Source: a virus
Reading direction: 5' to 3' (one strand)
Virus record (IMG/VR): IMGVR_UViG_3300035430_000374
Location: 1 to 22,475 of that record
DNA: 22,475 nucleotides
Shown: piece by piece, positions 13,639-20,520 of the stretch
Layout of the letters: each line of letters starts with the position of its first letter
How positions within the stretch are numbered: position 1 is the first letter of the stretch
Made by a program: the position numbers and the translations under genes
Notes under the pieces: model-generated
What the model saw: the letters and a program-made list of their open reading frames with translations, nothing else
Told to the model about the DNA's origin: nothing
The model's database searches: none

Positions 13639-14262
13639 ATGGCACTTAGATTACTTCCATTCAGACAATATGACGAGCAAGATGTTATCAACTTGTTCGC
13701 TCTTACTGATGCCGATGTCCTTGACAGCACCACTGGTGATGGCAACGGATCCAACGGCGTCTTTGTTAAAGTTAGCGATGGTAACTTCAACCAAGATGTT
13801 ATTACTTATGGTTCTAACAGCTACCTTGGCAAGACAGATTACCCATTCGTTGGCGGCAACATGTATCCAACTAATCCGCTTGAGGTTACTCCAGCGGCTT
13901 CTGGCGATCTTCCTCTCGGTTTGACTCTTAACCAAACTGCTAAGAATGACGAAAACGGCGAAAAGCTTCTTTACAACGCAACCAAAAGAGAAGAGCTTCA
14001 AGCTGTTCTTCCTGGCCAAAGCGTTCCTGTTGCAACTAAGGGTATCTTTACTCTTGCTGCTGAAGCTTTCGATGGCGCAGCTTCTCTTTACACAGTTGGT
14101 ACTGGTATTAAGATTTCTAACAATAACGAAGGTAAGGTTACTGGTGTAGCACCAACTGATGGCGCTGCTTTCGGTTCTGTTATCGGTACTGGTTCACGCT
14201 CTTCTCAGGGAGGTCTTACTGATCAGTTCGCTGGCGAATACATCGTCGTTAAAATCGGTTAA
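13639..14262 (+). CDS. Probable capsid decoration/stabilising protein (207 aa)
   Basis: The protein is small, Gly-, Asn- and Thr-rich and without hydrophobic segments. It lies between scaffold and major capsid protein, the standard place for a decoration or head-stabilising protein. The N-terminus MALRLLPFRQYDEQDVINLF is amphipathic. The later parts (VKIGxx-like end IVVKIG, repeated turn motifs such as GTGIKISNNNEGK) look like an all-beta fold. Codon use is strongly biased to CTT, AAC and GTT, like the capsid gene, which implies high expression. The start at ATG 13639 is preceded by an AT-only leader with no Shine-Dalgarno sequence and no GTGTAA. The assignment comes mainly from position and composition. 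Confidence 0.7.
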   Translation: MALRLLPFRQYDEQDVINLFALTDADVLDSTTGDGNGSNGVFVKVSDGNFNQDVITYGSNSYLGKTDYPFVGGNMYPTNPLEVTPAASGDLPLGLTLNQTAKNDENGEKLLYNATKREELQAVLPGQSVPVATKGIFTLAAEAFDGAASLYTVGTGIKISNNNEGKVTGVAPTDGAAFGSVIGTGSRSSQGGLTDQFAGEYIVVKIG

Positions 14263-14275
14263 TTAGAAAGATATT

Positions 14276-14281
14276 TATAAT
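14276..14281 (+). promoter_or_regulatory. TATAAT box abutting the capsid gene ATG
   Basis: AGATATTTATAAT is followed directly by ATG 14282. AGAAAG at 14265-14270 is a weak ribosome-binding candidate. With no space for a start point before ATG the box is unlikely to be a promoter for this gene; AT-richness that favours open initiation is an alternative. Confidence 0.25.
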
Positions 14282-15406
14282 ATGAAAATTACTTTAAAAA
14301 ATACTCCAGAACAAGTTGAGCTTATCAAGGCTATGGCTTCCCGCAACCGTGACGTTGCTTACGAAGCTCAAACCGCTCTTGCTGAGTTTATTGGACCTGT
14401 TCTCGCAGAAGTTATCAACAATGCTCCTGCATTGTCTAACCTCTTTACTACTCTTCAGTATAACGCTGATGACAATCCTTCGATTCCGCTGGATCTGTAC
14501 TTCGACGTTTCTGATGAAGACTATGTTCAAGTTTATAGCCAAAGCCGTGCTGGTGGTCTTCCTACTTCGGAAGTTCTTCCAACATCTTCGGAACTCAAGA
14601 TCGCTACTTATAGCCTTGATTCCGCTGTGAGCTTTGACCGTCGTTATGCTGCCAAGAGCCGCATGGACGTCGTCGCTAAAACAATGACTCGTGTTGCACA
14701 AGAAATCCTTCTTAAGCAAAACAAGATCTCTGCTAATGTTGTAATGAAAGCTCTTGCAAATGCTGAAACCAACGGCTTCAAGCACGTTCAATCTTCTTCT
14801 GCTGCTGACCGTTTCGTTCTTGCTGACCTTAACAGCATGATCACTCGCTCCAAGAGAATTGTTACTTCTTTTGTTGGCGGCACCCCTGACGTTCGTCAAG
14901 GTCGTGGTGTAACTGATATCGTTTGCTCTCCTGAAATTGTAGAAGAGCTTCGTGCTATCGCTTACAACCCAATCAACACCAAAGAAGGTGACGGTACTGC
15001 TGTTACAGCTAACAACGGTCTTCGTACCGCTGACATTATCGCTGAAGAAGCTTATCGTGCCGCTGGCGCTCCTAGCTTCTATGGCATCAATGTTATTGAG
15101 CTTAACGAGTTTGGTACTTCCCAAGCATTCAACACCATCTTCGACACAGAAGCTGGAAGCACAAACTACGGTGGTCACATCACCAATACGTTCACAACTG
15201 CTGATGACGAAATCATCGTTGGTATCGACCGTAGCCGTGAGTCTCTGATTCGCCCAGTTGCTGTTGACGCTGAAAACGGTGGTGAGTTCAACCTTATCGC
15301 TGACGACCAGTACAGCATCCGTCAAAACAAGATCGGCTACTTCGGCTCTCTCGAAGAAGGACGCATCGTTCTTGACGACCGTGCTCTCGTAGGCATCATT
15401 GTTTAA
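14282..15406 (+). CDS. Major capsid protein, HK97-fold type (374 aa)
   Basis: Size, position after scaffold and decoration genes, and sequence style support the major capsid protein. Recognisable stretches are FIGPVLAEVINNAPALSNLF near the N-terminus, the E-loop-like YVQVYSQSRAGGLPTSEVLP, the spine-helix region MTRVAQEILLKQNKISANVV, and a P-domain/A-domain segment with DIVCSPEIVEELRAIAYN. It ends YFGSLEEGRIVLDDRALVGI. Hundreds of copies should form the shell after cleavage of scaffold by the upstream protease. Codon use is the most biased in the window (CTT, CGT, AAC, TTC), as expected for the most abundant protein. That bias leaves a long antisense open frame which is not a gene. It is followed 20 bases later by a strong terminator. 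Confidence 0.9.
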   Translation: MKITLKNTPEQVELIKAMASRNRDVAYEAQTALAEFIGPVLAEVINNAPALSNLFTTLQYNADDNPSIPLDLYFDVSDEDYVQVYSQSRAGGLPTSEVLPTSSELKIATYSLDSAVSFDRRYAAKSRMDVVAKTMTRVAQEILLKQNKISANVVMKALANAETNGFKHVQSSSAADRFVLADLNSMITRSKRIVTSFVGGTPDVRQGRGVTDIVCSPEIVEELRAIAYNPINTKEGDGTAVTANNGLRTADIIAEEAYRAAGAPSFYGINVIELNEFGTSQAFNTIFDTEAGSTNYGGHITNTFTTADDEIIVGIDRSRESLIRPVAVDAENGGEFNLIADDQYSIRQNKIGYFGSLEEGRIVLDDRALVGIIV

Positions 15407-15428
15407 TAAAAACAATTACTAAATTTAA

Positions 15429-15458
15429 GGGTCGCCTTTCGGGGCGGCCCTTTTTTTT
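15429..15458 (+). terminator. Rho-independent terminator after the capsid gene
   Basis: GGGTCGCC (15429-15436) pairs with GGCGGCCC (15443-15450) with one G-T pair around loop TTTCGG, followed by eight T. It is the strongest plus-strand terminator in the window and ends the head operon. Confidence 0.92.
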
Positions 15459-15484
15459 GAATTTTTATAATTTTGTTTTATAAT
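15457..15484 (+). promoter_or_regulatory. Possible promoter after the capsid terminator
   Basis: TTGAAT (15457-15462), a 16-base gap and TATAAT (15479-15484) resemble a sigma70 promoter and directly follow the terminator. ATG 15491 comes six bases later, so the transcript would be almost leaderless. Confidence 0.4.
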
Positions 15485-15490
15485 ATTTAT

Positions 15491-16156
15491 ATGGAAGATC
15501 TATCTAAAAAAATTAACGAAGAGGGGCAAAAATACCAAGAACTGCCTGACGCAATTCCTGCACCAAAAGAAAAGGTGCAAGAATTTATGGAAAAAGTAGA
15601 AAACAACTTGGAAGAGAGTCATATTGCAACCGCAGTAGAAAACGATGAGATTAATAATGATGAAGCTCAAAAAGAAGAGGTTTTAGAAAACCTGGAATAT
15701 GCAGACGGAAAAGAAAGGGACGAAGTAGACCTAATTGAAGAGCAGGAAAAGATTTACGGGACAGACACCCTTAGCCCATTTAAAACCGCTGACGTACGTG
15801 TATTTAGGCGGAGACTTGATGCAATGTCTAGGGAGCAAATGAATGCAATGGCAGAAAGAGTCGCTGCGAGAATATATTCTAGTGAGAACGACCAAAAAAC
15901 AGAGCTTTTGCAGGCATTTCACTCTTGGGTCTCTAGGAATGGCTCCTTCCAAACTTCGGCAACAAAAAAAGCAGAAAAGGGCGCATTAAGTGCGGCATTT
16001 GAAGGTTCTATTGATGTTAAAGAACTAGAAGAAAAACTAAAATCAAAAACACTTTCTGAGCTTCAAGAAACTGCCGCAAGATTAGGGTTTAATCCTGGTT
16101 TTGAGAGAGACAGAATTATTGGTTTGGTGGTTAAGGAATATCAAAGACAAGCGTAA
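15491..16156 (+). CDS. Acidic protein with Rho-N/SAP-like C-terminus (221 aa)
   Basis: The first 100 residues are very acidic and helical (for example NNLEESHIATAVENDEINND). The middle (DVRVFRRRLDAMSREQMNAM) is more basic and amphipathic. The C-terminal 40 residues (LKSKTLSELQETAARLGFNP, then RDRIIGLVVKEYQ) resemble the short helical Rho N-terminal/SAP/LEM-type fold used to bind nucleic acid. I do not recognise the full protein. It is expressed as a separate unit after the capsid terminator, before the head completion gene, so a role in the filled head or at the neck is possible. The ATG at 15491 follows a TATAAT-type box; an upstream TTG in frame is less likely. The next gene has a similar C-terminal domain. 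Confidence 0.7.
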   Translation: MEDLSKKINEEGQKYQELPDAIPAPKEKVQEFMEKVENNLEESHIATAVENDEINNDEAQKEEVLENLEYADGKERDEVDLIEEQEKIYGTDTLSPFKTADVRVFRRRLDAMSREQMNAMAERVAARIYSSENDQKTELLQAFHSWVSRNGSFQTSATKKAEKGALSAAFEGSIDVKELEEKLKSKTLSELQETAARLGFNPGFERDRIIGLVVKEYQRQA

Positions 16157-16185
16157 ATAATTATACTTAAGCGGGGTTGGTTTTG

Positions 16186-16191
16186 GTGTAA
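16186..16191 (+). promoter_or_regulatory. GTGTAA motif before 16200 gene
   Basis: TTTTGGTGTAA is followed by eight bases (TATACTAT) and ATG 16200, with no Shine-Dalgarno sequence between. This copy has TTG instead of the usual AA before the hexamer. Confidence 0.5.
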
Positions 16192-16199
16192 TATACTAT

Positions 16200-16481
16200 A
16201 TGGAAAATCAATCAAAAGATATTTTAGAAGACTTGACCTTCATTAACGGAAAAGAAGAAGTTGAGGAGGTTGTTGCGCCAACGAAAAAAACTGCAAAAAA
16301 GGCCACAAAAAAGGCAACGAAAAAAGTTGCCGAACCCAAGGCAGAGCCAGTTAAAAAATATTCATTGGAGGAGCTTAGCACAAAGGGTTCCACACAACTT
16401 GTGAACATATGCAGAGAACTGGGAGTTCCAGCCGCTCGTCGCAAACCACAAATGATACAAAATATTCTCAATAACAGTTAG
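16200..16481 (+). CDS. Lys/Ala-rich DNA-binding-like protein with Rho-N/SAP-like end (93 aa)
   Basis: Residues 1-25 are acidic. Residues 26-52 form a histone H1-like Lys/Ala/Thr tract (KKTAKKATKKATKKVAEPK), and residues 54-93 form a Rho-N/SAP-like helical domain (YSLEELSTKGSTQLVNICRE then VPAARRKPQMIQNIL). Both parts suggest nucleic acid binding. Similar Lys-rich tracts appear in bacterial histone-like proteins and in some phage internal proteins. A role in condensing packaged DNA or anchoring it at the neck would fit the position, but this is inference. The tract is coded by short A-rich repeats (16285-16330) that may vary in length between relatives. Its stop lies one base before the next start. 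Confidence 0.72.
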   Translation: MENQSKDILEDLTFINGKEEVEEVVAPTKKTAKKATKKATKKVAEPKAEPVKKYSLEELSTKGSTQLVNICRELGVPAARRKPQMIQNILNNS

Positions 16482-16482
16482 C

Positions 16483-16947
16483 ATGGCAAATATAGGAGAT
16501 TTAGCTAATTCAATCTATGTGAATGAATTTGATTCTACTGGAGTAACGGTAGAGTCAATTTCTGGTTGGCTTGAAAACAATATTGGTCAACTTAATAATG
16601 TTATTTATACCAGTTTTTCTGGAGTAAGTGGCGAGGTTTCTGGGCTAAATCTTGAAGAGCAAAGCATCTTTAAAGAACTTTACCTATATCACTATTATAC
16701 CAAACAAACCAGAAACACCATTCGTGGTATTGCTAATGACACAAATGGCAACATTCTTAGCGTCAGAGACGGCGATAACGCTATTACTTTCGTAAACAAG
16801 AACGAAGTGTCCAAAGTGTATAAAACTCTCGCTCAGGACGCAAATAACAAGCTTATGGACTTGGTGGCTAGATACAATAGTTATCAAGCCAGCCCAAGGC
16901 AAGTCGGAGGAATTGAGTCGAGGGCACAAGCATCTGACACTAACTAA
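16483..16947 (+). CDS. Head completion/adaptor-like protein (154 aa)
   Basis: The sequence pattern is familiar from phage neck proteins: MANIGDLANSIYVNEF, a SGWLENNIGQLNNVIYTSF helix, EEQSIFKELYLYHYYTKQTR, a short beta hairpin, and NKNEVSKVYKTLAQDANNKL followed by the PRQVGG end. I read it as the ring protein that sits under the portal after packaging (head completion/adaptor, gp6/gp15-like helical bundle). It is soluble and mostly helical, as expected. It starts one base after the previous stop, so it is probably translated by reinitiation. The order capsid, accessory, adaptor is standard; the connector partners that would normally follow are on the opposite strand from 20177 down. Confidence 0.75.
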   Translation: MANIGDLANSIYVNEFDSTGVTVESISGWLENNIGQLNNVIYTSFSGVSGEVSGLNLEEQSIFKELYLYHYYTKQTRNTIRGIANDTNGNILSVRDGDNAITFVNKNEVSKVYKTLAQDANNKLMDLVARYNSYQASPRQVGGIESRAQASDTN

Positions 16948-17014
16948 TTATCCCCAGAGTATATCTCTGATAGCGTGATCTCGAAAGAGGTTGCGCTTTT
17001 TTGTGCAATAAAAA

Positions 17015-17040
17015 ACCCCTCCGATTTGGAGGGGTTTGTT
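17015..17040. terminator. Bidirectional terminator between convergent operons
   Basis: ACCCCTCC (17015-17022) and GGAGGGGT (17028-17035) form a perfect 8-bp stem with loop GATTT. Reading minus, the stem is followed by a run of six T including the closing base; reading plus it is followed by TTGTTT. It therefore stops the capsid/adaptor transcript and the inverted tail transcript. Smaller hairpins flank it: CAGAG/CTCTG near 16955, TTGCGC/GTGCAA near 16991-17008, and AGGGG/CCCCT between 17048 and 17079. Confidence 0.88.
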
Positions 17041-17082
17041 TAGAATTAGAGGGGCTTCTTAGCTGTTCGCTCCACCCCTAAA

Positions 17083-18219
17083 TTATGATCTTGCGTTTCC
17101 GAGAACGGTTCCAGTGTTAGATCCAGAGAAGAATACGTTATTAGCAGTATCGTCTGGGCCACCAATTGAAAGCGAGAAGCTAAGATCAACAGTCTTATTT
17201 GGTCCGATGCTGGAGCTAAAGGACTCGCTGTCGAGCTTAAGATTTTTCATCTTATAGGAGGCTCTTGGTGTGCTGGAAACGTCAGAATCCTTGAAGGTGA
17301 ACTGAATTTCGGAAATGAAATCATCAGAATTAATGATATCAGTCAAAGCTCTTGTTTGAGTTTCAGAAACAATAGCGGAAACAGAAAGTGTCGGGGTGAT
17401 TGGGAAATCAACAACACGAGCAAAGGAGAAACGGGTTCCGAGTCTGTCAATTGGAGTTCTTCCAAGAGGAACGGACATCGAAATGCTTTGTACGTGTGCT
17501 CCGCCATCTCCATCAAGGTCAACAATTGCGTCGCCGTCTGCATTTGCAAAAGAAAGGGTAATATCTCCTGGGCGAAGGGCCGAAGGAATATTTGCTCCTG
17601 TACCTTGAGAGGCGGCTGGGAAAACAACTCCAAGGGCTTGATTTGCAAGAACTGTACCAGCTTCTGGGTCGATACCAACACCAGTAATGCCAGAATATCC
17701 AGCAGCGCCACCAGATACACCAGCAGTAGCGTTCATGTTGGTTCCTTCGAAGGATACAGAAATAGTTGGGATGCTGCCTACGGAAGCTTCAAGACTGTAG
17801 TCTGTAAGGAATGCATTTCCAATGCCAATTGTGCTGTATCCAGAACCTGCGGTATTGAAGTTAGCGTCTTTACCTTCTTCTGCAGTCAAAATGTAGAAGT
17901 TATTTCCACTTGTAGAGGCGATCTGCCCAGAAATAAAACCAGCATTAAAGCTAGTGCCATTCTTGAACTGAAGCGCTTGCTCGTTGAAGCCGTCGCCAAG
18001 ATAATAGGACATGTCAAATGAAACAGTAGGAGCCTCAAGAATGATGGCTTCGAGTCTAGAAAGTTGACCAAACTGATTCACGTCTTGACGTGCGACATTA
18101 AATGAATAATTAGCAGATTGGACTCTGCGAAGTTGTACGTGTTCGTTAGCGCCAGTAGAATTTACTGTTTGGCTGGTGAACAGCGCATCTGATTGATAAA
18201 TAACTCTATTTTTAGCCAT
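17083..18219 (-). CDS. Major tail (tube) protein (378 aa)
   Basis: The protein is long, soluble and beta-rich, with low charge and many Ser, Gly and Thr residues: the character of a tail tube subunit. Diagnostic stretches are YSFNVARQDVNQFGQLSRLE near the N-terminus, then VSFDMSYYLGDGFNEQALQF, YSLEASVGSIPTISVSFEG, the central GGAHVQSISMSVPLGRTPID, and the C-terminal KMKNLKLDSESFSSSIGPNK followed by VDLSFSLSIGG. It is the last gene of the minus-strand neck/tail block, just before a terminator, and its leader carries the CTGTAA variant motif. Both fit high late expression. A sheath protein is less likely because it is short and lacks a protease-like domain. A second gene, at 1739, seems to share this fold. 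Confidence 0.78.
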   Translation of the reverse strand: MAKNRVIYQSDALFTSQTVNSTGANEHVQLRRVQSANYSFNVARQDVNQFGQLSRLEAIILEAPTVSFDMSYYLGDGFNEQALQFKNGTSFNAGFISGQIASTSGNNFYILTAEEGKDANFNTAGSGYSTIGIGNAFLTDYSLEASVGSIPTISVSFEGTNMNATAGVSGGAAGYSGITGVGIDPEAGTVLANQALGVVFPAASQGTGANIPSALRPGDITLSFANADGDAIVDLDGDGGAHVQSISMSVPLGRTPIDRLGTRFSFARVVDFPITPTLSVSAIVSETQTRALTDIINSDDFISEIQFTFKDSDVSSTPRASYKMKNLKLDSESFSSSIGPNKTVDLSFSLSIGGPDDTANNVFFSGSNTGTVLGNARS

Positions 18220-18234
18220 AATATTTTATTGTAT

Positions 18235-18240
18235 TTACAG
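18235..18240 (-). promoter_or_regulatory. CTGTAA variant motif before the major tail protein
   Basis: The minus strand reads AAACTGTAAATACAATAAAA and ends at ATG 18219, 15 bases after the hexamer. It resembles the element before the internal scaffold start. TGTAAATA here is one base away from the T4 late promoter TATAAATA. Confidence 0.4.
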
Positions 18241-18261
18241 TTTTTTTGTTTGAATGTGAAA

Positions 18262-19110
18262 TTAAGAACGGGGAAATCTAATAGTGGAAACCTCAAAGTC
18301 TATAAATCCAACTTGAATGTCTCCAGGAACTTTGCTTTGAGCCCTTTCAGAAAATTTTGAAACAGTGACATCTTCTATATAATATGGGTTGCTTGCGGAA
18401 TAAGAATTGTTAAGCGAGGTGTAGTTGTATGAACCGTTTTTTATGTCGCCGTATTCCGTGGTAGGATGTCCAGAAAAGGGTATTTTTGAAAAAGATTTTC
18501 TAGCAGAATCTGCAAATATTGAGAGAACTCCATCCAGTTGATATGAATTTTCAGCAAGAACCACTGCTTTGATTGTGTTTGTGGTTTTGTCTTCCCCACC
18601 AAAAGAAAATCCCTCATTTGTCATGAACTCTGAGTTTATGAAAATTGCAGGTGTCATTTGGTCATAGGGTTTAACTCCAGTCGGGGTTTTTGAATATCTG
18701 CTATTTAATTCAAATTTATTTTCAAGAATTAAATCTTCTTCCGTTTCATTTGTAAGGTAAATATTGAAATCTTTTACAGCGAATGTACCACTAAGCGTTT
18801 CGCTTGTCCCAAAAGCTCCACCAGTTTCTATAATTCTTCCGTTTTCAAAATCAAAAATTATATCGTCTGTTCTGTCGTATCCATTAAAAGATGTTGGAAT
18901 GACTGGATTTGTATCCCCAGAAATTGAAGAGTCATTTACCCATTGTTTGTAGGGGCTTGCATAGGCTTTGTAGGAGCTTGGAAGCCTTGAATCGTTGTCA
19001 TAATAAAGAAAACCTGTTTGGTTCGAATAAGCTTCGCCCTTCTGAAGCAGTTCGTGATCGAACCAAAGCATAAAGCTTGTCATTAATTCATGTTGATATT
19101 GGGGCTTCAT
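18262..19110 (-). CDS. Neck/tail protein, unknown family (282 aa)
   Basis: No family is recognised with certainty. The N-terminus (MKPQYQHELMTSFMLWFDHE) is helical and amphipathic. The rest is acidic, aromatic and probably beta-rich, with stretches such as DDIIFDFENGRIIETGGAFG and a C-terminal PGDIQVGFIDFEVSTIRFP. It lies directly before the major tail protein and after the tail completion-like gene, the slot usually filled by a tail terminator or a tail completion protein. It is longer than most terminators. The GTGTAA motif ten bases before its ATG overlaps the stop codon of the upstream gene. I am sure it is a gene; the neck/tail role is by position. Confidence 0.7.
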   Translation of the reverse strand: MKPQYQHELMTSFMLWFDHELLQKGEAYSNQTGFLYYDNDSRLPSSYKAYASPYKQWVNDSSISGDTNPVIPTSFNGYDRTDDIIFDFENGRIIETGGAFGTSETLSGTFAVKDFNIYLTNETEEDLILENKFELNSRYSKTPTGVKPYDQMTPAIFINSEFMTNEGFSFGGEDKTTNTIKAVVLAENSYQLDGVLSIFADSARKSFSKIPFSGHPTTEYGDIKNGSYNYTSLNNSYSASNPYYIEDVTVSKFSERAQSKVPGDIQVGFIDFEVSTIRFPRS

Positions 19111-19120
19111 AAATTATTAT

Positions 19121-19126
19121 TTACAC
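19121..19126 (-). promoter_or_regulatory. GTGTAA motif before 19110 gene, overlapping a stop
   Basis: On the minus strand the stop TAG of the upstream gene shares its G with the motif (TAGTGTAA). Ten bases (ATAATAATTT) then lead to ATG 19110. No Shine-Dalgarno sequence is present. Confidence 0.5.
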
Positions 19127-19719
19127 TACAATACTTGCAGGTTCTCAAATTCTTTTTTATACTTTTTTAAAAAAGCCGAAATGTAAGAAGTGTTTTTAAA
19201 TCTAGTTCCTCCTTTTCTGACTCTTCTTGGTGATTGTATGCCAAGTCCAGATCTACTGTTATCTGTTTCTTTTCTTAGGTAAAAACCAAGCCCAGATATT
19301 CCCGTCTCTATTCCTTTTGCCCAGCTTCTCCCTGCCGCCCAAGGCATGGGAGTAACATCAAAAATGTCTTTTGGGGTTGGAATATTAATTCTGTAGTTTA
19401 TTCTTTTCTTGGACGCATTTACATAATCAAAGGTTGTACTTTCTAAAATCCTGAGTATTGGCTCAATCGGATCGTCTCCAGCTTCAAAACCAATAAACGA
19501 AAACAAATTTCCGCTGCCTCCGCCAAGTGTGCCGCTTATGTTTTTTGCTCCTATGCCGCCTTTTATTTCTATTGTTACGGGGTGGTTTAGAAATTCGGCT
19601 ATCATTGCATTTTTCTTCTTTTGGAAAGCTGCCTGAAAAACCTTTCTGACTTGCGGTCTTGATTCGAGTGCTAAATTTTTATTTAATTCTGCATCCAGTT
19701 CTAATTTTAGGGACGACAT
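19126..19719 (-). CDS. Tail completion/connector-like protein (197 aa)
   Basis: The protein starts with a charged helix (MSSLKLELDAELNKNLALES) followed by a KVFQAAFQKKKNAMIAEFLN segment and a Gly-rich stretch (GGIGAKNISGTLGGGSGNLF). It ends in a basic region with SPRRVRKGGTRFKNTSYISA and a helical KKYKKEFENL tail. The order helix, Gly-rich beta part, basic tail resembles HK97 gp10-type neck/tail completion proteins, though the match is by shape and position only. It shares one base with the stop of the upstream gene (TAATG), so translation is coupled, and it is followed by the next GTGTAA-led gene. Confidence 0.65.
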   Translation of the reverse strand: MSSLKLELDAELNKNLALESRPQVRKVFQAAFQKKKNAMIAEFLNHPVTIEIKGGIGAKNISGTLGGGSGNLFSFIGFEAGDDPIEPILRILESTTFDYVNASKKRINYRINIPTPKDIFDVTPMPWAAGRSWAKGIETGISGLGFYLRKETDNSRSGLGIQSPRRVRKGGTRFKNTSYISAFLKKYKKEFENLQVL

Positions 19720-20177
19720 TATTCTTCAATTGGTGCTAGATAAAAATGATAATATTGTGGGCCAAAGATTCCAGTTGGATTTCCCTTGCTAGTTATTGTG
19801 TATTTTCTGCCCTCAAATTCACATCTTTTTGCTTCTTTCAAAATCGCAAATCCGTCTGCGTCCACAGTAATTCTAACAGAGCCGTCAATCAATTCTATTC
19901 CTAATTGTGAATCTATATTGCCGTCCGATAGATTTTGCTCCCTGGAGTTGATATACTTAATTCTGGCTTTAACGGTGTGGCTAACGATGGTTTTTTGTGT
20001 TGATTCGGATCCGCTTGAGGTTTTGCCGTAAATGCCATTAAATTCAGAGCTGGCGGCGATCAAAATCTTTTTCCCTTCTTCATAAACCGTAATGTTTCTG
20101 GCAAAGGTTTCGTGAATGTCGTCAATAATCGCTTTGATTGTGTTTTTTTGAGAGTCTGATATTAGTGAGGTCGGCAT
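19719..20177 (-). CDS. Head-tail connector/head closure-like protein (152 aa)
   Basis: The N-terminal helix (SDSQKNTIKAIIDDIHETFA) is followed by a beta-rich body with the stretches ARNITVYEEGKKILIAASSE, HTVKARIKYINSREQN and GSVRITVDADGFAILKEAKR. It ends in a short strand-rich tail GIFGPQYYHFYLAPIEE. An N-terminal helix plus a small beta barrel, a mention of a fixed EFNGIYG loop, and the place as first gene of a neck/tail operon fit a head closure protein (SPP1 gp16-like), which plugs the adaptor ring. The evidence is moderate. It opens the inverted block, and its ATG lies eight bases from a GTGTAA motif that is part of a perfect inverted repeat. Confidence 0.68.
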   Translation of the reverse strand: MPTSLISDSQKNTIKAIIDDIHETFARNITVYEEGKKILIAASSEFNGIYGKTSSGSESTQKTIVSHTVKARIKYINSREQNLSDGNIDSQLGIELIDGSVRITVDADGFAILKEAKRCEFEGRKYTITSKGNPTGIFGPQYYHFYLAPIEE

Positions 20178-20183
20178 GTCTAC

Positions 20184-20205
20184 TTTTACACTTTTTTGTG
20201 TAAAA
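20184..20205. promoter_or_regulatory. Divergent GTGTAA pair forming a perfect inverted repeat
   Basis: TTTTACAC (20184-20191), six T and GTGTAAAA (20198-20205) form a palindrome with an 8-base arm. The minus copy lies eight bases from ATG 20177. The plus copy lies 23 bases from ATG 20227, which has its own AAGGA site. I read it as two back-to-back late promoter elements that drive the inverted neck/tail block one way and the tail assembly genes the other. A hairpin-based terminator is unlikely, because the A/T-rich stem is short. Confidence 0.6.
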
Positions 20206-20226
20206 CAATACAGGTATAAGGATATT

Positions 20227-20517
20227 ATGATTGCAAAAGAATTTTTGTATGATCGTTCTGATCATCACATCAGGCACTTGTTTAAGTCTTTTTTGCAGAC
20301 TCTTGAAGAGATGCAGAAAGTTCATGAAATTAATTTTGGAAAGCTGTATGATAGCTTACCAAGCGAATATCATGATTTAATTAACATGTCCGATTATTTT
20401 GATGAAGATTATTACGATATATATAGAAAAAGAATTTTAGATATTGGAAATTCTGTTTTGAGAGATTATAATAGTGAGTTAGAAAATCTAACCGTAGAAT
20501 TCAGATTTAAACAATAA
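20227..20517 (+). CDS. Unknown small acidic protein (96 aa)
   Basis: I do not recognise it. The protein is helical, with many Asp, Glu, Tyr and His residues (YDRSDHHIRHLFKSFLQTLE then SDYFDEDYYDIYRKRILDIG). It has no membrane segment. It precedes two tail assembly genes and the tape measure, so it may be a small tail protein or an assembly factor. The ATG at 20227 follows AAGGATATT, a fair Shine-Dalgarno at usual spacing. An in-frame ATG at 20176 is excluded because it would lie upstream of the promoter-like palindrome. Confidence 0.65.
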   Translation: MIAKEFLYDRSDHHIRHLFKSFLQTLEEMQKVHEINFGKLYDSLPSEYHDLINMSDYFDEDYYDIYRKRILDIGNSVLRDYNSELENLTVEFRFKQ

Positions 20518-20520
20518 GGC

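Noticed and set aside
14294-15415. Minus-strand open frame of 373 codons opposite the capsid gene
   Set aside because: It is an antisense shadow caused by the strong codon bias of the capsid gene. Its residue mix is Ser/Val/Asn-heavy with no domain and no start signal.
16285-16330. A-rich short repeats as a CRISPR-like or origin array
   Set aside because: They are codon repeats for a Lys/Ala/Thr tract (KKATKKATKK), with no spacers or regular period beyond codons.
17356-18021. Plus-strand open frame of 221 codons opposite the major tail protein
   Set aside because: Antisense shadow of a Ser/Thr/Gly-rich gene. The Cys/Ser/Asn-rich composition is not protein-like.
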